A stretch of DNA of 64,000 nucleotides from Hydrogenoanaerobacterium sp032017025. GTDB lineage: Bacteria > Bacillota > Clostridia > Oscillospirales > Ruminococcaceae. How positions within the stretch are numbered: position 1 is the stretch's first letter; every line of letters starts with the position of its first letter. The stretch covers positions 1 to 64,000 of the forward strand of contig NZ_DALZQO010000008.1 of NCBI RefSeq assembly GCF_032017025.1, read 5' to 3'. Made by a program: the position numbers and the translations under genes. Positions 16,669-26,218 of the stretch are shown here, piece after piece. The notes beneath the pieces are model-generated. The model did no database searches and had not been told where the DNA came from. It worked only from the letters and a program-made list of their open reading frames with translations.

Positions 16669-18941
16669 ATGCTGAAGAGTATTACAACGAAAAAAGCCAT
16701 TCTTCGCATTGTTCTTACCGGCCTGATTATTGCTCTGATTTTAAGTTTCTTTCTGGTGTTCACCTATCAGCTCAAGGGCCTGTTGAGAAAGCAAACCGAA
16801 ATCACGCTGCAAGAGAGCAACCAGCGCTCGATCCATGCGCTTGAAAAGAGGTTTTCCGATACCTTTTCTACCTTAAATGCACTTACAATCTTTGTGCGGG
16901 AGTACGATAATATCGGAAAAGATCGCATACTAAATGTTTTACACGAACAAACCGGATCCAATGGTTTTTCTTCTATGGCGGTTATTGCGCCCGACGGTAC
17001 CAGCCACACAACCGATGGAGAAGTGTTCAACTCAAGTGACCGTGAATATTTCCAAAAGGCAATGGCAGGGGAACGCAATCTATCTTTTATTACAGATTCA
17101 AGAACCGATGGCACCAGGACAATTATATTTGCAGAGCCCATCTATCAGAACAACCGTATTATAGGTGTGCTGACAGGCTCATACAGCCCCAATGTTCTCA
17201 GTGAACTTCTGGATGTGAAAATTTTTGATGGCATGGGGTATGCGTTTCTTATTGATCAAAGCGGAAACCCCATCACGCATCTGGATTCAAAAAAGGAAGG
17301 CTTTAACTATTTAGATCTGCTTAAAAACTGTGAGTTTGAAAGCAGGTACAGCCTTGAGCGATTTACCGACGATATGGCACAGGGTAAAAGTGGATTGATG
17401 CGTTATTTTAACCAAGAAAATTCGCAAATTGTCAACTATGTACCCACAGAATTTGATGATTGGTATCTGCTTACCTGTGTTCCTTCCAACTATATCAGTT
17501 CACAGCTCAAAGATATTTCACAGTATGCATTTTTACTGCTACTCATGGAGCTTACCGTTCTCGCCGCGGTGGGAATTTATATCATCTTTCTGCAGCGCCG
17601 CAATACCGATGAGCTTAGCGATACCAATCAAAAATTTGAGGCACTCACCTCGAATATTCCCGGCGGTGTATTTCGTTACTCCGGGGAAGAAGACGGACGT
17701 CTAGATTTTATCAGCGATGGGCTGCTGCAGCTGTTCGATTGCACGGAATCGCGCTTTCGCGAGCGCTTTGATAACCAATTTATCAATATGGTGTACGAGC
17801 CCGACCGCAAGCGGGTGCTTCAAGAGATAAACACACAGCTTGCCGACAAAGATAAGTACAAACTGGAGTTTCGTATTGTCACCGAGGGTGGAAGGATTTG
17901 CTGGCTGTTCTGCCGCGGTCAGCGGATTTGTGACGCCAGCAGTAAGCTGTGGATATATGTTGTTGTAATGAACATTACCGCTAGTAAACGAGCAACCGAG
18001 GCACTGCGGCTAAGTGAAGAGCGTTACCGTATTATCAGTGAGCAGTCACATAGTGTTATTTTCGAGCACAACCTCGGCACCGGCGAAATTTTTTATAATG
18101 CAAATTACGAGAAAAAGTTCGGCTATCCCCCCGTTACGAGTAGTTTCCCTTCAAGCTTTTTACAAAACAGCATTGTGCATGCAGAAGAACAGGCTGCATT
18201 TACTGAATTCTTCTCTGCTATGATGAGTGGTACCAAAAATTACGATGAGATGGAGTGCCGCATCTTAAAAAGCGACGGAGATTATCTGTGGTGCGAGTTC
18301 CAGGTATCGCTCATACGGGACGACGAGGGCTACCCTCTAAAGCTGGTTGGCAGAATTACCGACATTGACGCCTCCAAACGCGAGCATGACCGTCTGAAAG
18401 AAGAGTCTCAACGGGACCCGCTCACCAAACTTTACAACATCGCCAGCACCCGGGCTCTCATCAACAACTATTTAAGCCATGACGGGCGCGACGGCTGCCA
18501 TGCTTTGCTCTTCATTGATATTGACAACTTTAAGAGTGTCAATGATAATTTGGGTCATTTATTCGGTAATGTAGTGCTTAGACAAATATCACATACCTTA
18601 CTTCAGCTGTTTCGTTCAACCGATGTTATCGGGCGTGTTGGCGGAGATGAATTTGTTGTGTTCTTAAAAGATGCACAGTCAAAAGAACTGATCAATGAGA
18701 AGGCCTGCGAATTGTGTACGGCGCTTCGCCAAATTTACACAGGCATTGATGAGAATTATTGCGTTACCGGCAGTGTAGGTATTGCGCTCTATCCATCTGA
18801 CGGCAACACCTATGATGAGCTNNNNNNNNNNTAATTAAAAAATCGGATTCGGCGCTCTATTATTCCAAGGATTTGGGAAAGAATCAGTACTCTTTCTACA
18901 GCGAAGGTGTATCTAATATAAAAACAGGATCATTCAAGTAA
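16669..18941 (+). CDS. membrane diguanylate cyclase: Cache-PAS-PAS-GGDEF (frame broken by assembly gap)
   Basis: Start ATG 16669 with GGGAGGTGA 7 bases upstream. TM helix 1 (about 12-33), extracytoplasmic double-Cache sensor (about 40-275, with SDREYFQKAMAG and VLTGSYSP), TM helix 2 (about 285-308), two PAS/PAC modules (about 322-440 and 446-575) and a GGDEF domain. The active site GRVGGDEFVVF is intact, and RSTD five residues before GGDEF is the inhibitory I-site. The literal reading stops at 18834 because ten N shift the frame. Downstream of the N, the third frame reads KKSDSALYYSKDLGKNQYSF to a stop at 18939-18941, the expected GGDEF end. Product cyclic di-GMP. Confidence 0.92.
18822..18831. 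other. assembly gap (10 N) causing an artificial frameshift
   Basis: Deleting the ten N and merging the flanking bases on one shared T restores the frame and gives a GGDEF spacing (YDELIKKSD) of normal length, so little or no sequence may really be missing. Confidence 0.75.
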
Positions 18942-18962
18942 CTTGAATGACCCTGTTTTTTT
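18920..18962. terminator. terminator at the end of the GGDEF gene
   Basis: AACAGG-TCATTCAAG arms around TAA with CTTGAATGA-CCTGTT, T7 after it; the stem overlaps the last codons. Also usable by convergent pyrD. Confidence 0.85.
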
Positions 18963-18978
18963 GCTCTGATTGCATACC

Positions 18979-19902
18979 TCAATCGCAGATGAGCCCGCCT
19001 ATGATTTGATGCACATCATTAAAATTGTTCTGAATGAGGTAATCCTCAATGCCATGAATAATCTCAGGCATTGCAGTGGGGTTTACAAAGGTGCCCATAC
19101 CCACTGCAACTGCGGTCGCACCCGCGAGCAAGAATTCAATCGCATCTTCTGCACGCAGAATCCCACCCATACCGATGATCGGCACCTTAACGGTTTGCGC
19201 CACACGGTAGGTCATATACAATGCAACGGGTTTTACGGCAGGGCCGGAAAGCCCGCCCGTAAAGTTGCCGATAATCGGTTTTCTCGTTTTAATATCAATT
19301 GCAATTGCGGTAAAGGTATTGATGAGCGAGATGGCGTCTGCCCCTGCTTCCTCTGCCGCCCGCGCCATCACTGTAATGTCGGTTACGTTGGGCGAAAGCT
19401 TTACGATGAGCGGCAGCTTGGTGCTGCTGCGTACAGCACCGATCACTTCGGCAGCAAGCTTTGGGTCGGTACCGAATGCCACGCCGCCTTCGTTGACATT
19501 GGGGCAGGAGATATTCAGCTCCATTCCCGAAAGCCCGTCCACTCCATCCAGCCTTGCAGCAAGATCGGCATATTCCTTTACGGTTTTACCTGCCAAATTT
19601 ACAATCACAGGGGTGTTAAACTGGCGCAGAAACGGCATCTTCTCGTTGATAAACACATCTGCACCGGGGTTTTGCCAACCAATAGCGTTAAGCATGCCCG
19701 CCGGTGTTTCACACACACGCGGCCCGGGATTGCCCACGGTTTCGTTCATCGTCACCGATTTGACGACAATCGCACCCAGTTCATTTAAGTCAAAATAAGG
19801 GGTGTATTCCTCACCAAAGCCAAAGCATCCGCTCGCCGGCATCACGGGGTTTTTCATTTTAATGCCTGCAATTTCAACGCTCATATTGGGCTTATTCATC
19901 AA
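18979..19902 (-). CDS. pyrD: dihydroorotate dehydrogenase, class 1B catalytic subunit
   Basis: 307 residues, FMN-binding barrel that oxidises dihydroorotate to orotate. Class 1 catalytic Cys is in MELNISCPNV; GNPGPRVCETPAGMLN and FTGGLSGPAVKPVAL are family segments. It overlaps pyrK by 11 bp, as in Gram-positive PyrDB-PyrK operons where electrons pass to NAD via PyrK. No other pyr genes and no PyrR-type attenuator seen nearby. Confidence 0.96.
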   Translation of the reverse strand: MMNKPNMSVEIAGIKMKNPVMPASGCFGFGEEYTPYFDLNELGAIVVKSVTMNETVGNPGPRVCETPAGMLNAIGWQNPGADVFINEKMPFLRQFNTPVIVNLAGKTVKEYADLAARLDGVDGLSGMELNISCPNVNEGGVAFGTDPKLAAEVIGAVRSSTKLPLIVKLSPNVTDITVMARAAEEAGADAISLINTFTAIAIDIKTRKPIIGNFTGGLSGPAVKPVALYMTYRVAQTVKVPIIGMGGILRAEDAIEFLLAGATAVAVGMGTFVNPTAMPEIIHGIEDYLIQNNFNDVHQIIGGLICD

Positions 19903-20671
19903 AAAACACCTCCTCGCCTTTGAACACAGGGCCGTCGCTGCACACGTTCTTATAGTGTGTACCGTTTGCGTCTTTTACGGTGGTAACACAGCCCTTGCAG
20001 GCACCAACGCCGCAGGCCATACGTTCTTCCATCGACACCTGTACGGGCACGCCATATTGTTTTGCCAGTTTTACCACTGCTTTCAGCATTGGTACCGGCC
20101 CGCAGCTGAAAATACCTGTGGGCTTCTCGGCCTGCAAAGCACGCTCCAGTGGTGCGGTAACAAAGCCGCGCCCGCCCACACTGCCATCCTCGGTAGCCAC
20201 CTGCACGGGGATTCCAAGGCGCTCCAGTTCCTCCAGACAATAGACATTGTCTTTATCGCGCGCACCGAACACCATCGACACAGTAAGCCCTTTTGCTACC
20301 GCCACCTGTGCGAGGTGGATGACCGGCGCAAGGCCGATACCGCCCGCCGCAATAATAATGTTTCCATTTTCGGGCAGCTCGTAGCAGCCTGAGCCGAGCG
20401 GCGCCATAATATCCACTAAATCACCCTGCTTGCGGTCCGCCAGCCACTTGGTTCCTTCTCCCTTTACATGAAAGAGAAAGCCCAGCTTGTCGCCCTCAAC
20501 TTTAGAGATAGAAAGCGGGCGGCGGGTGAGGCTGTAAACTCCGCCGCCGCAATAAACATGCGCAAACTGCCCCGGCTTGCAAATTTCAGCCACCTCAGGT
20601 GCGAGCACCGTCAAGCTTGCCACATGCGGGGCCACCATACGTGCCTCCACTACGGTAAATTCCTTTTTCAT
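19892..20671 (-). CDS. pyrK: dihydroorotate dehydrogenase electron-transfer subunit
   Basis: 259 residues, FAD/[2Fe-2S] subunit of class 1B dihydroorotate dehydrogenase. N-terminal FAD domain with RRPLSIS, NAD-binding segment AAGGIGLAPVI, and a C-terminal cluster-binding CGVGACKGC plus a further Cys about 20 residues on. Translationally coupled to pyrD. AGGAAAAAAG-type site before ATG 20671. Confidence 0.96.
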   Translation of the reverse strand: MKKEFTVVEARMVAPHVASLTVLAPEVAEICKPGQFAHVYCGGGVYSLTRRPLSISKVEGDKLGFLFHVKGEGTKWLADRKQGDLVDIMAPLGSGCYELPENGNIIIAAGGIGLAPVIHLAQVAVAKGLTVSMVFGARDKDNVYCLEELERLGIPVQVATEDGSVGGRGFVTAPLERALQAEKPTGIFSCGPVPMLKAVVKLAKQYGVPVQVSMEERMACGVGACKGCVTTVKDANGTHYKNVCSDGPVFKGEEVFFDE

Positions 20672-20711
20672 CTTTTTTCCTCCAACCTGTCAGCTGATGT
20701 TTTCCTGTCCT

Positions 20712-20720
20712 ATTATATCA
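20712..20720 (-). promoter_or_regulatory. extended -10 of the pyrK-pyrD promoter
   Basis: Minus strand TGA-TATAAT; no good -35 at 17 bases (TAGAGT), so an extended -10 promoter is proposed. Confidence 0.5.
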
Positions 20721-20903
20721 GTTTTTCAGAAGGAACTCTACCCTCATTTTCTGGGGCGACGTGGAGAGCAATCGCCTATTTTGCTCGGTCTTTCTATTGC
20801 AGCGGCAGCTGTTTATTAGAAAGCCATTATAAATAATTCATCCTCACTTCACATTCAAAATCTATAATAGAATTGGAATATTTTACTTGGAAGGGGATAA
20901 AAA

Positions 20904-21578
20904 ATGTTCCATATACTAGTTGTAGAAGATGAAAAAAACCTGCGCAGGCTAATATCCACCTGCTTGGAGCGCGCCGGATATCGTGTGTTTGCCTGTGAAA
21001 ACGGCGTACATGCACTGGAAATTTTAGATTGTCAGCACATTGACCTGATGATCAGCGACATCATGATGCCCGAAATGGACGGGTATGAACTCACCGAAGG
21101 GCTAAGGCAGGCAAATTATGATCTGCCGATTCTAATGGTAACGGCGAAAGAAACCTTTGAAGATAAAAAAATAGGGTTTGAGCTTGGCATAGACGATTAT
21201 ATGGTAAAACCGGTGGATATGAACGAAATGCTGCTGCGCGTAGCGGCACTGCTGCGGCGTGCGAAAATTGTTAGCGAACACCAAATGACCGTTGGCAACG
21301 TAAAGCTCGATTATAACAAACTTACCGTTACTACACCCGAAAAATCAGTTGAGCTACCGAAGAAGGAATTTTATCTGCTGTACAAGCTGCTAAGCTACCC
21401 ACAGCAAATTTTCACCCGCCAGCAGCTGATGGACGAAATATGGGGGTTGGATGCGATGAGTGACGAGCGCACGGTGGATGTACACATCAAACGCCTGCGT
21501 GAAAAGTTTGATAGTCTGGAGGAGTTCGACTTGGTTACCGTACGTGGGCTCGGCTACAAGGCGGTGAAAAATATATGA
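20904..21578 (+). CDS. OmpR/PhoB-family response regulator
   Basis: 224 residues. Receiver domain with acidic pocket EDE (8-10), phospho-acceptor Asp52 in LMISDIMMPEMDG, T in VTAKE and K in YMVKPV. A winged-helix DNA-binding domain follows (about 125-224, with TVDVHIKRLREKF and VRGLGYK). GGAAGGGG before ATG 20904. The stop overlaps the kinase start by 4 bp (ATGA). Target genes are not evident from the window. Confidence 0.93.
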   Translation: MFHILVVEDEKNLRRLISTCLERAGYRVFACENGVHALEILDCQHIDLMISDIMMPEMDGYELTEGLRQANYDLPILMVTAKETFEDKKIGFELGIDDYMVKPVDMNEMLLRVAALLRRAKIVSEHQMTVGNVKLDYNKLTVTTPEKSVELPKKEFYLLYKLLSYPQQIFTRQQLMDEIWGLDAMSDERTVDVHIKRLREKFDSLEEFDLVTVRGLGYKAVKNI

Positions 21579-22642
21579 GCCTAAAAGATCGTTTTCTTAA
21601 AATGGTACATTCTCCATCTATAAGAACTTTGTTTGTTTTTTCGATCTCCGTAATCTTTCTAGTCTCCTGTCTGGCAACCTTTTTGGTGGTTTTTTATTTT
21701 AATATGCTCAGCTCGCCGTCTGAGGTAATTCTAATTTGCCTTGTAATCGGCGTCGCCCTCACCGCGGCACTTTCCAGGCGGCTTACCAATACCTTGACTC
21801 AGCTTTCCCATGCACAGGAGGAGGTTGCCAAGGGGAACTTTAAGGTGCGATTGGAGCCTAAAAAGAACGCCAACCATATTATGCGCGCGGTATTCCGCAC
21901 CAGTGAGGTAGAGCAGATGATTGACAGCTTTAACACCATGGTGGAGGATTTACGTCGTAACGAATACCTACGGAAAGATTTCGTACGCAATGTTTCACAT
22001 GAGTTTAAAACGCCCATCACCTCCATTCAGGGCTTTACCAAGCTGCTAAAAGATGAAAATTTGCCTCATCAGGAGTTTTTGCGTTATACCGACATCATTA
22101 TTGAGGAAACCCAGCGGCTTGCAAATCTGTCAAACAATTTGCTTAAAATGTCCCAGGTGGAAAACCGAACCATACCCGACCAAAAATGTGCTTTCTCTTT
22201 GGACGAGCAGTTACGCAAAACCATCTTGATGCTTGAAAAAAGCTGGGAAGAAAAAAACTTACAGCTCGAAATTGACCTTGATGCGGTTAGCTATTTAGGC
22301 TACCGCGACCTGCTGCAAGAGGTCTGGATTAATCTGCTGAACAATGCCATTAAGTTTTCGAACCGGGGCGGTACGTTGGGTGTGACACTGCACCGCAAAT
22401 GTAAAAATATCGAGGTTTCCATATCCGACAATGGGATTGGTATTTCCGACACCGCACAGGAACACATCTTTGAACAGTTTTATCAGGCAGATGAATCGCG
22501 TTCCCATTACGGTAACGGGCTCGGTTTAGCGATTGCAAAGCGCATTGTGGAACTGAGCAAAGGAACAATCTCCGTACAAAGCAAACTTGGCGAGGGAACC
22601 ACCTTTACCATTTCTCTGCCTGTTTTGCCTAACAACCTGTAA
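21575..22642 (+). CDS. sensor histidine kinase
   Basis: 355 residues. Two membrane helices (about 18-42 and 48-66) with almost no extracytoplasmic loop, HAMP linker, HisKA domain with phospho-His142 in NVSHEFKTPITS, and an ATPase domain with N box, DNGIGI and GNGLGLAIAKRIVEL. The tiny loop suggests an intramembrane-sensing type, as in envelope-stress or antimicrobial-peptide systems (inference). Partner of the overlapping upstream regulator. Confidence 0.92.
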   Translation: MSLKDRFLKMVHSPSIRTLFVFSISVIFLVSCLATFLVVFYFNMLSSPSEVILICLVIGVALTAALSRRLTNTLTQLSHAQEEVAKGNFKVRLEPKKNANHIMRAVFRTSEVEQMIDSFNTMVEDLRRNEYLRKDFVRNVSHEFKTPITSIQGFTKLLKDENLPHQEFLRYTDIIIEETQRLANLSNNLLKMSQVENRTIPDQKCAFSLDEQLRKTILMLEKSWEEKNLQLEIDLDAVSYLGYRDLLQEVWINLLNNAIKFSNRGGTLGVTLHRKCKNIEVSISDNGIGISDTAQEHIFEQFYQADESRSHYGNGLGLAIAKRIVELSKGTISVQSKLGEGTTFTISLPVLPNNL

Positions 22643-22685
22643 AAAAAGACGATGACGGGAAAGCGGTTCCGTCATCGTCTTTTTT
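22641..22685 (+). terminator. terminator of the two-component operon
   Basis: AAGACGATGACGG arm with CCGTCATCGTCTT arm, A-run before and T6 after. Confidence 0.9.
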
Positions 22686-22693
22686 CTATCAGG

Positions 22694-22870
22694 ACACTAA
22701 TCCCTTTGTTTAGGGGGGATTAACTAAGCAAGGGAAAGCAAGCGACAGTGATGCGGAGAAACATCACTGTCCATTCGCTTTTGGAGAAGATTTCAATTCA
22801 TGGAGGAATTGAAGTTCCTAGCCAATGCTGCATTTGCACTATTGCAGCAGTTGCTTTTGGCTTATCTATA
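22694..22870 (+). ncRNA. run of hairpins between convergent genes; possible small RNA
   Basis: Three perfect stems in a row: TAATCCC/GGGATTA (about 22697-22721), GACAGTGATG/CATCACTGTC (about 22741-22772, with AAGC/GCTT outside a bulge) and TTCAATTC/GAATTGAA (about 22793-22815). No open reading frame and no clear promoter. Between the terminators at 22641 and 22960 nothing else is seen. Function unknown. Confidence 0.4.
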
Positions 22871-22959
22871 GAATACCCCGCCCGTATGAATCTACTGTGA
22901 ACTTCCGGCTAAAAATTAAAGTAATCCGGTTACAAAAATGTTATCTACTATTGCTGCAT

Positions 22960-22996
22960 AAAAAAGCAGTACCGACGGAGACCGGTACTGCTTTTA
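22960..22996 (-). terminator. terminator of the surface-protein gene
   Basis: AAAAGCAGTACCG arm with CGGTACTGCTTTT arm; works for the minus-strand gene ending at 23023. Confidence 0.88.
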
Positions 22997-23022
22997 AAAA
23001 CAGCCTATAAAGGGAGCTTATT

Positions 23023-24141
23023 TTATTTGCGTTTTGCTACAGCGATGCCCGCAACAGAAACAACTGCCAGAGCAACTGCCAAGCCTACGAAATCGTTAGC
23101 ACCGGTATCGGGGTTTTTCTCAGTGCCTTCGCCCTTGTCGTCGGTAGCTGTATCTTTGACATCAAGCTCGATATCGGAGATCACGTAGTTGCCGAGTTTG
23201 TTGGTTTTGATGATGAATGCTTCTTTATCATCGTCGTATTTTGCGTCTTTGCAGACAGACAGTTTGCCGTTGTTTTTCTCGTAAATGTGCGGCGCAACAA
23301 GTTTGCCCTCTTTGCCCTCAACAGCCTTGGAGGGGATGGTGAGTGTGCCGTTGCGGCGGAAGGCTTTGTTGTTGCCTGCGAAGTAAACGATCTGCAGGTC
23401 AGCGTTGGGGTATTTGTCCTCAAGCGCATCGTCGCTGTCGTCCAGTCTCAGGAACAGGTCCTTCTGATCCTTTGCATTTACAAAGAATGTGATCTCATCA
23501 TCACCAAACTCCAACTCGCAGTCATCATCGATATCATCGAATTTTACGATGGGGCCGTCAACTTTTACATAGGTTTTGGCTTCGGTCTCGCCGTATTTCA
23601 CCTCAGAGCTTGTGAAAGAATCAATTGTTGCTTCTTTCGCTGCAGTTTCAGTGCCTACCTTGGTTGTGCAATTGTTATCATCACCATAAAGCTTAATCTC
23701 CATGTCAAGAGATTTTTCTTCCATGTTGAATTTGTCAGCGGTTGTAAAAGTGATAAATGCCATCTTCTCAGATTTAGGCAATTTTGCTCCATCAATCTCT
23801 TTTACTGTTTTGATGACGAAAGAAGGTTTCGAAGAAATATAAGCTGCACCATCGTCAATGCTGGAACGAACCTTGAAGTTGTCAAGATCCGACAGTTTTG
23901 TGATTTCGGTACCATCTTCTTCCGTTACATGGATATAGTAGGTCTCATCAGCATTAAGGGAGTTTTTGTCTGCAGCCGGATTCATAGCGTTTTTGCTGTC
24001 GTCATCATCAAAGGTATAAAAAACAAATCCGCTATCAAAAACTGCAATTTTTTTAGGTTTGCTATCTTTTGCTGCAAATGCTACGGTGCTCATGCCAAAG
24101 CACATTACAGCAGCCAGCACAAGGGAAAGTACTTTTTTCAT
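23023..24141 (-). CDS. secreted, probably wall-anchored surface protein with NPDTG motif
   Basis: 372 residues from ATG 24141 (GGAGG upstream; the frame is open to TTG 24156). Signal peptide MKKVLSLVLAAVMCFGMSTV with cleavage near AFAA. Highly acidic, beta-rich mature domain with no family recognised. C-terminus: acidic spacer, NPDTG, hydrophobic segment (VGLAVALAVVSVAGIAVA) and KRK, i.e. a sortase-type sorting signal of the NPxTG form known from Clostridia. No sortase gene in the window. Next to a two-component system and near another secreted protein. Confidence 0.75.
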   Translation of the reverse strand: MKKVLSLVLAAVMCFGMSTVAFAAKDSKPKKIAVFDSGFVFYTFDDDDSKNAMNPAADKNSLNADETYYIHVTEEDGTEITKLSDLDNFKVRSSIDDGAAYISSKPSFVIKTVKEIDGAKLPKSEKMAFITFTTADKFNMEEKSLDMEIKLYGDDNNCTTKVGTETAAKEATIDSFTSSEVKYGETEAKTYVKVDGPIVKFDDIDDDCELEFGDDEITFFVNAKDQKDLFLRLDDSDDALEDKYPNADLQIVYFAGNNKAFRRNGTLTIPSKAVEGKEGKLVAPHIYEKNNGKLSVCKDAKYDDDKEAFIIKTNKLGNYVISDIELDVKDTATDDKGEGTEKNPDTGANDFVGLAVALAVVSVAGIAVAKRK

Positions 24142-24242
24142 CGTGTTTTCCTCCAAAATTAATTTTCAGGCTTGCGGTTCTCCGTATACCGCTGATCCTG
24201 TCACGATAATACGGGCGCTGTATGAACCCAAGATGAACTTTT

Positions 24243-24276
24243 TAAAGTTTTGAAAAAGTTTTGTAAGAAATCTGTA
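24243..24276 (-). promoter_or_regulatory. 11-bp direct repeats, candidate response-regulator site
   Basis: Plus-strand AAGTTTTG at 24245 and again at 24256, with weaker units on both sides at the same 11-bp period (about four units). This is the pattern bound by OmpR-type dimers and lies between the kinase stop and the surface-protein start. Confidence 0.4.
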
Positions 24277-24305
24277 ATCTATTGGAGTCCCTTGAAACCA
24301 CAAAG

Positions 24306-25370
24306 TTACCGGTCGCTTTGCAGTTTTAGTACAAAGAAAATACTTAGCCCACCGCATATGTTGTTTTCTGCCCAAATTTTTCCGCCATGTGCGTGTACAA
24401 TTTCACGGCAGATGGCAAGCCCCAGCCCTGCTACGCTTCTTCCTGCATCCGAGGTGTAGAGCGGCTCAAAAATGCGTTCCAACTTTTCAGGCGCAACGCC
24501 TACGCCGCTGTCGGCAATGCAGAACATCACTGCATTTTGCTGCGGCTCACAGGTTACCGCAATACTGCGCTCTTTTACCCCAAAGTGCTTGACGCTGTTA
24601 CCGATGATATTTCCAAACACCCTGCGCAGCTTGGCAATATCCACACGCAGGCGCTGAGCAGAGCAATTGCTATTCACGGTAAAACGCACCTTCATCTGTT
24701 CCAGCTCATCGCGGTAATCTGCTTGTACAAGGTGGCAAAGTTCCTCTACCGTAACGCTCTGCAGTTTTAGTGTGTTTTGTAGATTGCAGCTGAGGTAGTC
24801 ATCGAATTCCTCGATCAAATCCTTGATGCAAACTGATTTGTCGTAAATGGTACTGATATAACGCTTCTCACGCTCTTGCGAAAGCCCGCCCTTTTGCAGG
24901 CGCTCGGCGTAGCCCATTACCGAGGTAAGCGGTGTTTTAATGTCATGCGAAATAGAGGCAATGATACGGTTTTGCGTTTGCTTTTCCCGCTCAATATCGC
25001 AGGTGAGCTGTACAAAGCGATTTTGCAGCTGACCAATTTCATCCCGGCGGCTGACCGCTTTCGGCTTTATGCCGTTGTGGTAATCGTCCATCCCCTTTTT
25101 TAGCGCCTCAATCGGGCGCACCACCTTTAAATAGATGACAAAGGTAACCACCATTAGAATTACTTCAATCAGCAGCAGCTCGGCAAGCAGCAGGTTGCGG
25201 TAGGTGACATGGTGAAGCGTCTGCTGAAGCTGGCTAAAATTTTTTGGCATTTCGTCAGAAACTAAAAACAGATAACAAACCACCAAGAAGCCGAAATTCG
25301 CCACAAATGCAATTAAAATGGTAAGGGTGAGCTTGTGGCGAATGCTGAAATAAGGCTTTTTTAAATTCAT
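24306..25370 (-). CDS. sensor histidine kinase
   Basis: 354 residues from ATG 25370, which overlaps the regulator's stop (ATGA); the longer reading with TTG/ATG upstream is inside the regulator gene. TM helices about 14-37 and 58-80, short external loop of about 20 residues, HAMP, HisKA with phospho-His142 in ASISHDIKTPLTSVMGYAE, ATPase domain with GNIIGNSVKH (N box), DSGVGV and AGLGLAICREIVHAHGG. Paired with the response regulator upstream. Confidence 0.92.
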   Translation of the reverse strand: MNLKKPYFSIRHKLTLTILIAFVANFGFLVVCYLFLVSDEMPKNFSQLQQTLHHVTYRNLLLAELLLIEVILMVVTFVIYLKVVRPIEALKKGMDDYHNGIKPKAVSRRDEIGQLQNRFVQLTCDIEREKQTQNRIIASISHDIKTPLTSVMGYAERLQKGGLSQEREKRYISTIYDKSVCIKDLIEEFDDYLSCNLQNTLKLQSVTVEELCHLVQADYRDELEQMKVRFTVNSNCSAQRLRVDIAKLRRVFGNIIGNSVKHFGVKERSIAVTCEPQQNAVMFCIADSGVGVAPEKLERIFEPLYTSDAGRSVAGLGLAICREIVHAHGGKIWAENNICGGLSIFFVLKLQSDR

Positions 25371-26059
25371 TGTACAGCACCCGCCGGTTTTACCAGCTTG
25401 TACCCTACGCCCCACACTGTTTTTATGTACTCGTTATCAGGGTCAATTTTATCGCGCAGGTTTTTAATATTAACCGCAACCGTGCCAATGTCTCCATAAT
25501 CCACACCCCACACAGCGTTAAATATTTGCTCTCGGGTCAACACTTTTCCCGCATTTTTAATAAAAAAATACAGCAAACGAAACTCGCGCGGTGAAAGCGC
25601 AATCACCTCACCGTTTTTATAGGCCTCAAGGCTATCCTTCTTTAGCTCAATGCCGCAAAACACAAGGCTGTCGTTGGTATCGCTAAGCATCGTGCGTTTT
25701 TCACGGCGCAAATGTGCCTTTACACGTGCCACCAGCTCATCCACCACAAATGGCTTGAAAATATAATCGTCGCCACCCATTTCTAACCCTAGCATAGTGT
25801 CCAATGTGCGGTTTTTCGCTGTTACAAAAATGATGGGACAGGTTACCACGTCGCGAATTCTGCGGCAAAACTCCAGCCCATCCATTCTGGGCATCATTAC
25901 ATCCAAAAGAATCAGTGCAATATTCGCCGTTTGCTCCAGAAGTGCCAGTGCCGCCCGCCCATCCCCGCACACCGTTGTTTCAAAGCCCTCATCTTCCAAT
26001 GCGTCCGACATTAGCCCTGCAATGGCTCTGTCATCATCTACAATTAAAATTCTTTGCAT
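25367..26059 (-). CDS. OmpR-family response regulator
   Basis: 230 residues from ATG 26059. Receiver with DDD (8-10), phospho-Asp53 in ILLDVMMPRMDG, and K in YIFKPF; winged-helix output domain with AVNIKNLRDKI and VWGVGYKL. First gene of an operon with the kinase, divergent from the Ig-repeat secreted protein (26219), which is a likely target along with the surface protein at 23023 (inference from position). Confidence 0.92.
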   Translation of the reverse strand: MQRILIVDDDRAIAGLMSDALEDEGFETTVCGDGRAALALLEQTANIALILLDVMMPRMDGLEFCRRIRDVVTCPIIFVTAKNRTLDTMLGLEMGGDDYIFKPFVVDELVARVKAHLRREKRTMLSDTNDSLVFCGIELKKDSLEAYKNGEVIALSPREFRLLYFFIKNAGKVLTREQIFNAVWGVDYGDIGTVAVNIKNLRDKIDPDNEYIKTVWGVGYKLVKPAGAVQ

Positions 26060-26218
26060 CTTCTCCGCCCCTTTACATCGCCGCTTTTCTTCTATTATAC
26101 CAGTTAAAGATAAAAATAAAATGCCGCAAAAATTAAGAAACCTTAAGCCTCGCTCCATTACTGTTTAACTTTTAAAGTCTATACTGGTAACATGAATGAT
26201 AACCAGGGAGGAAATCAG

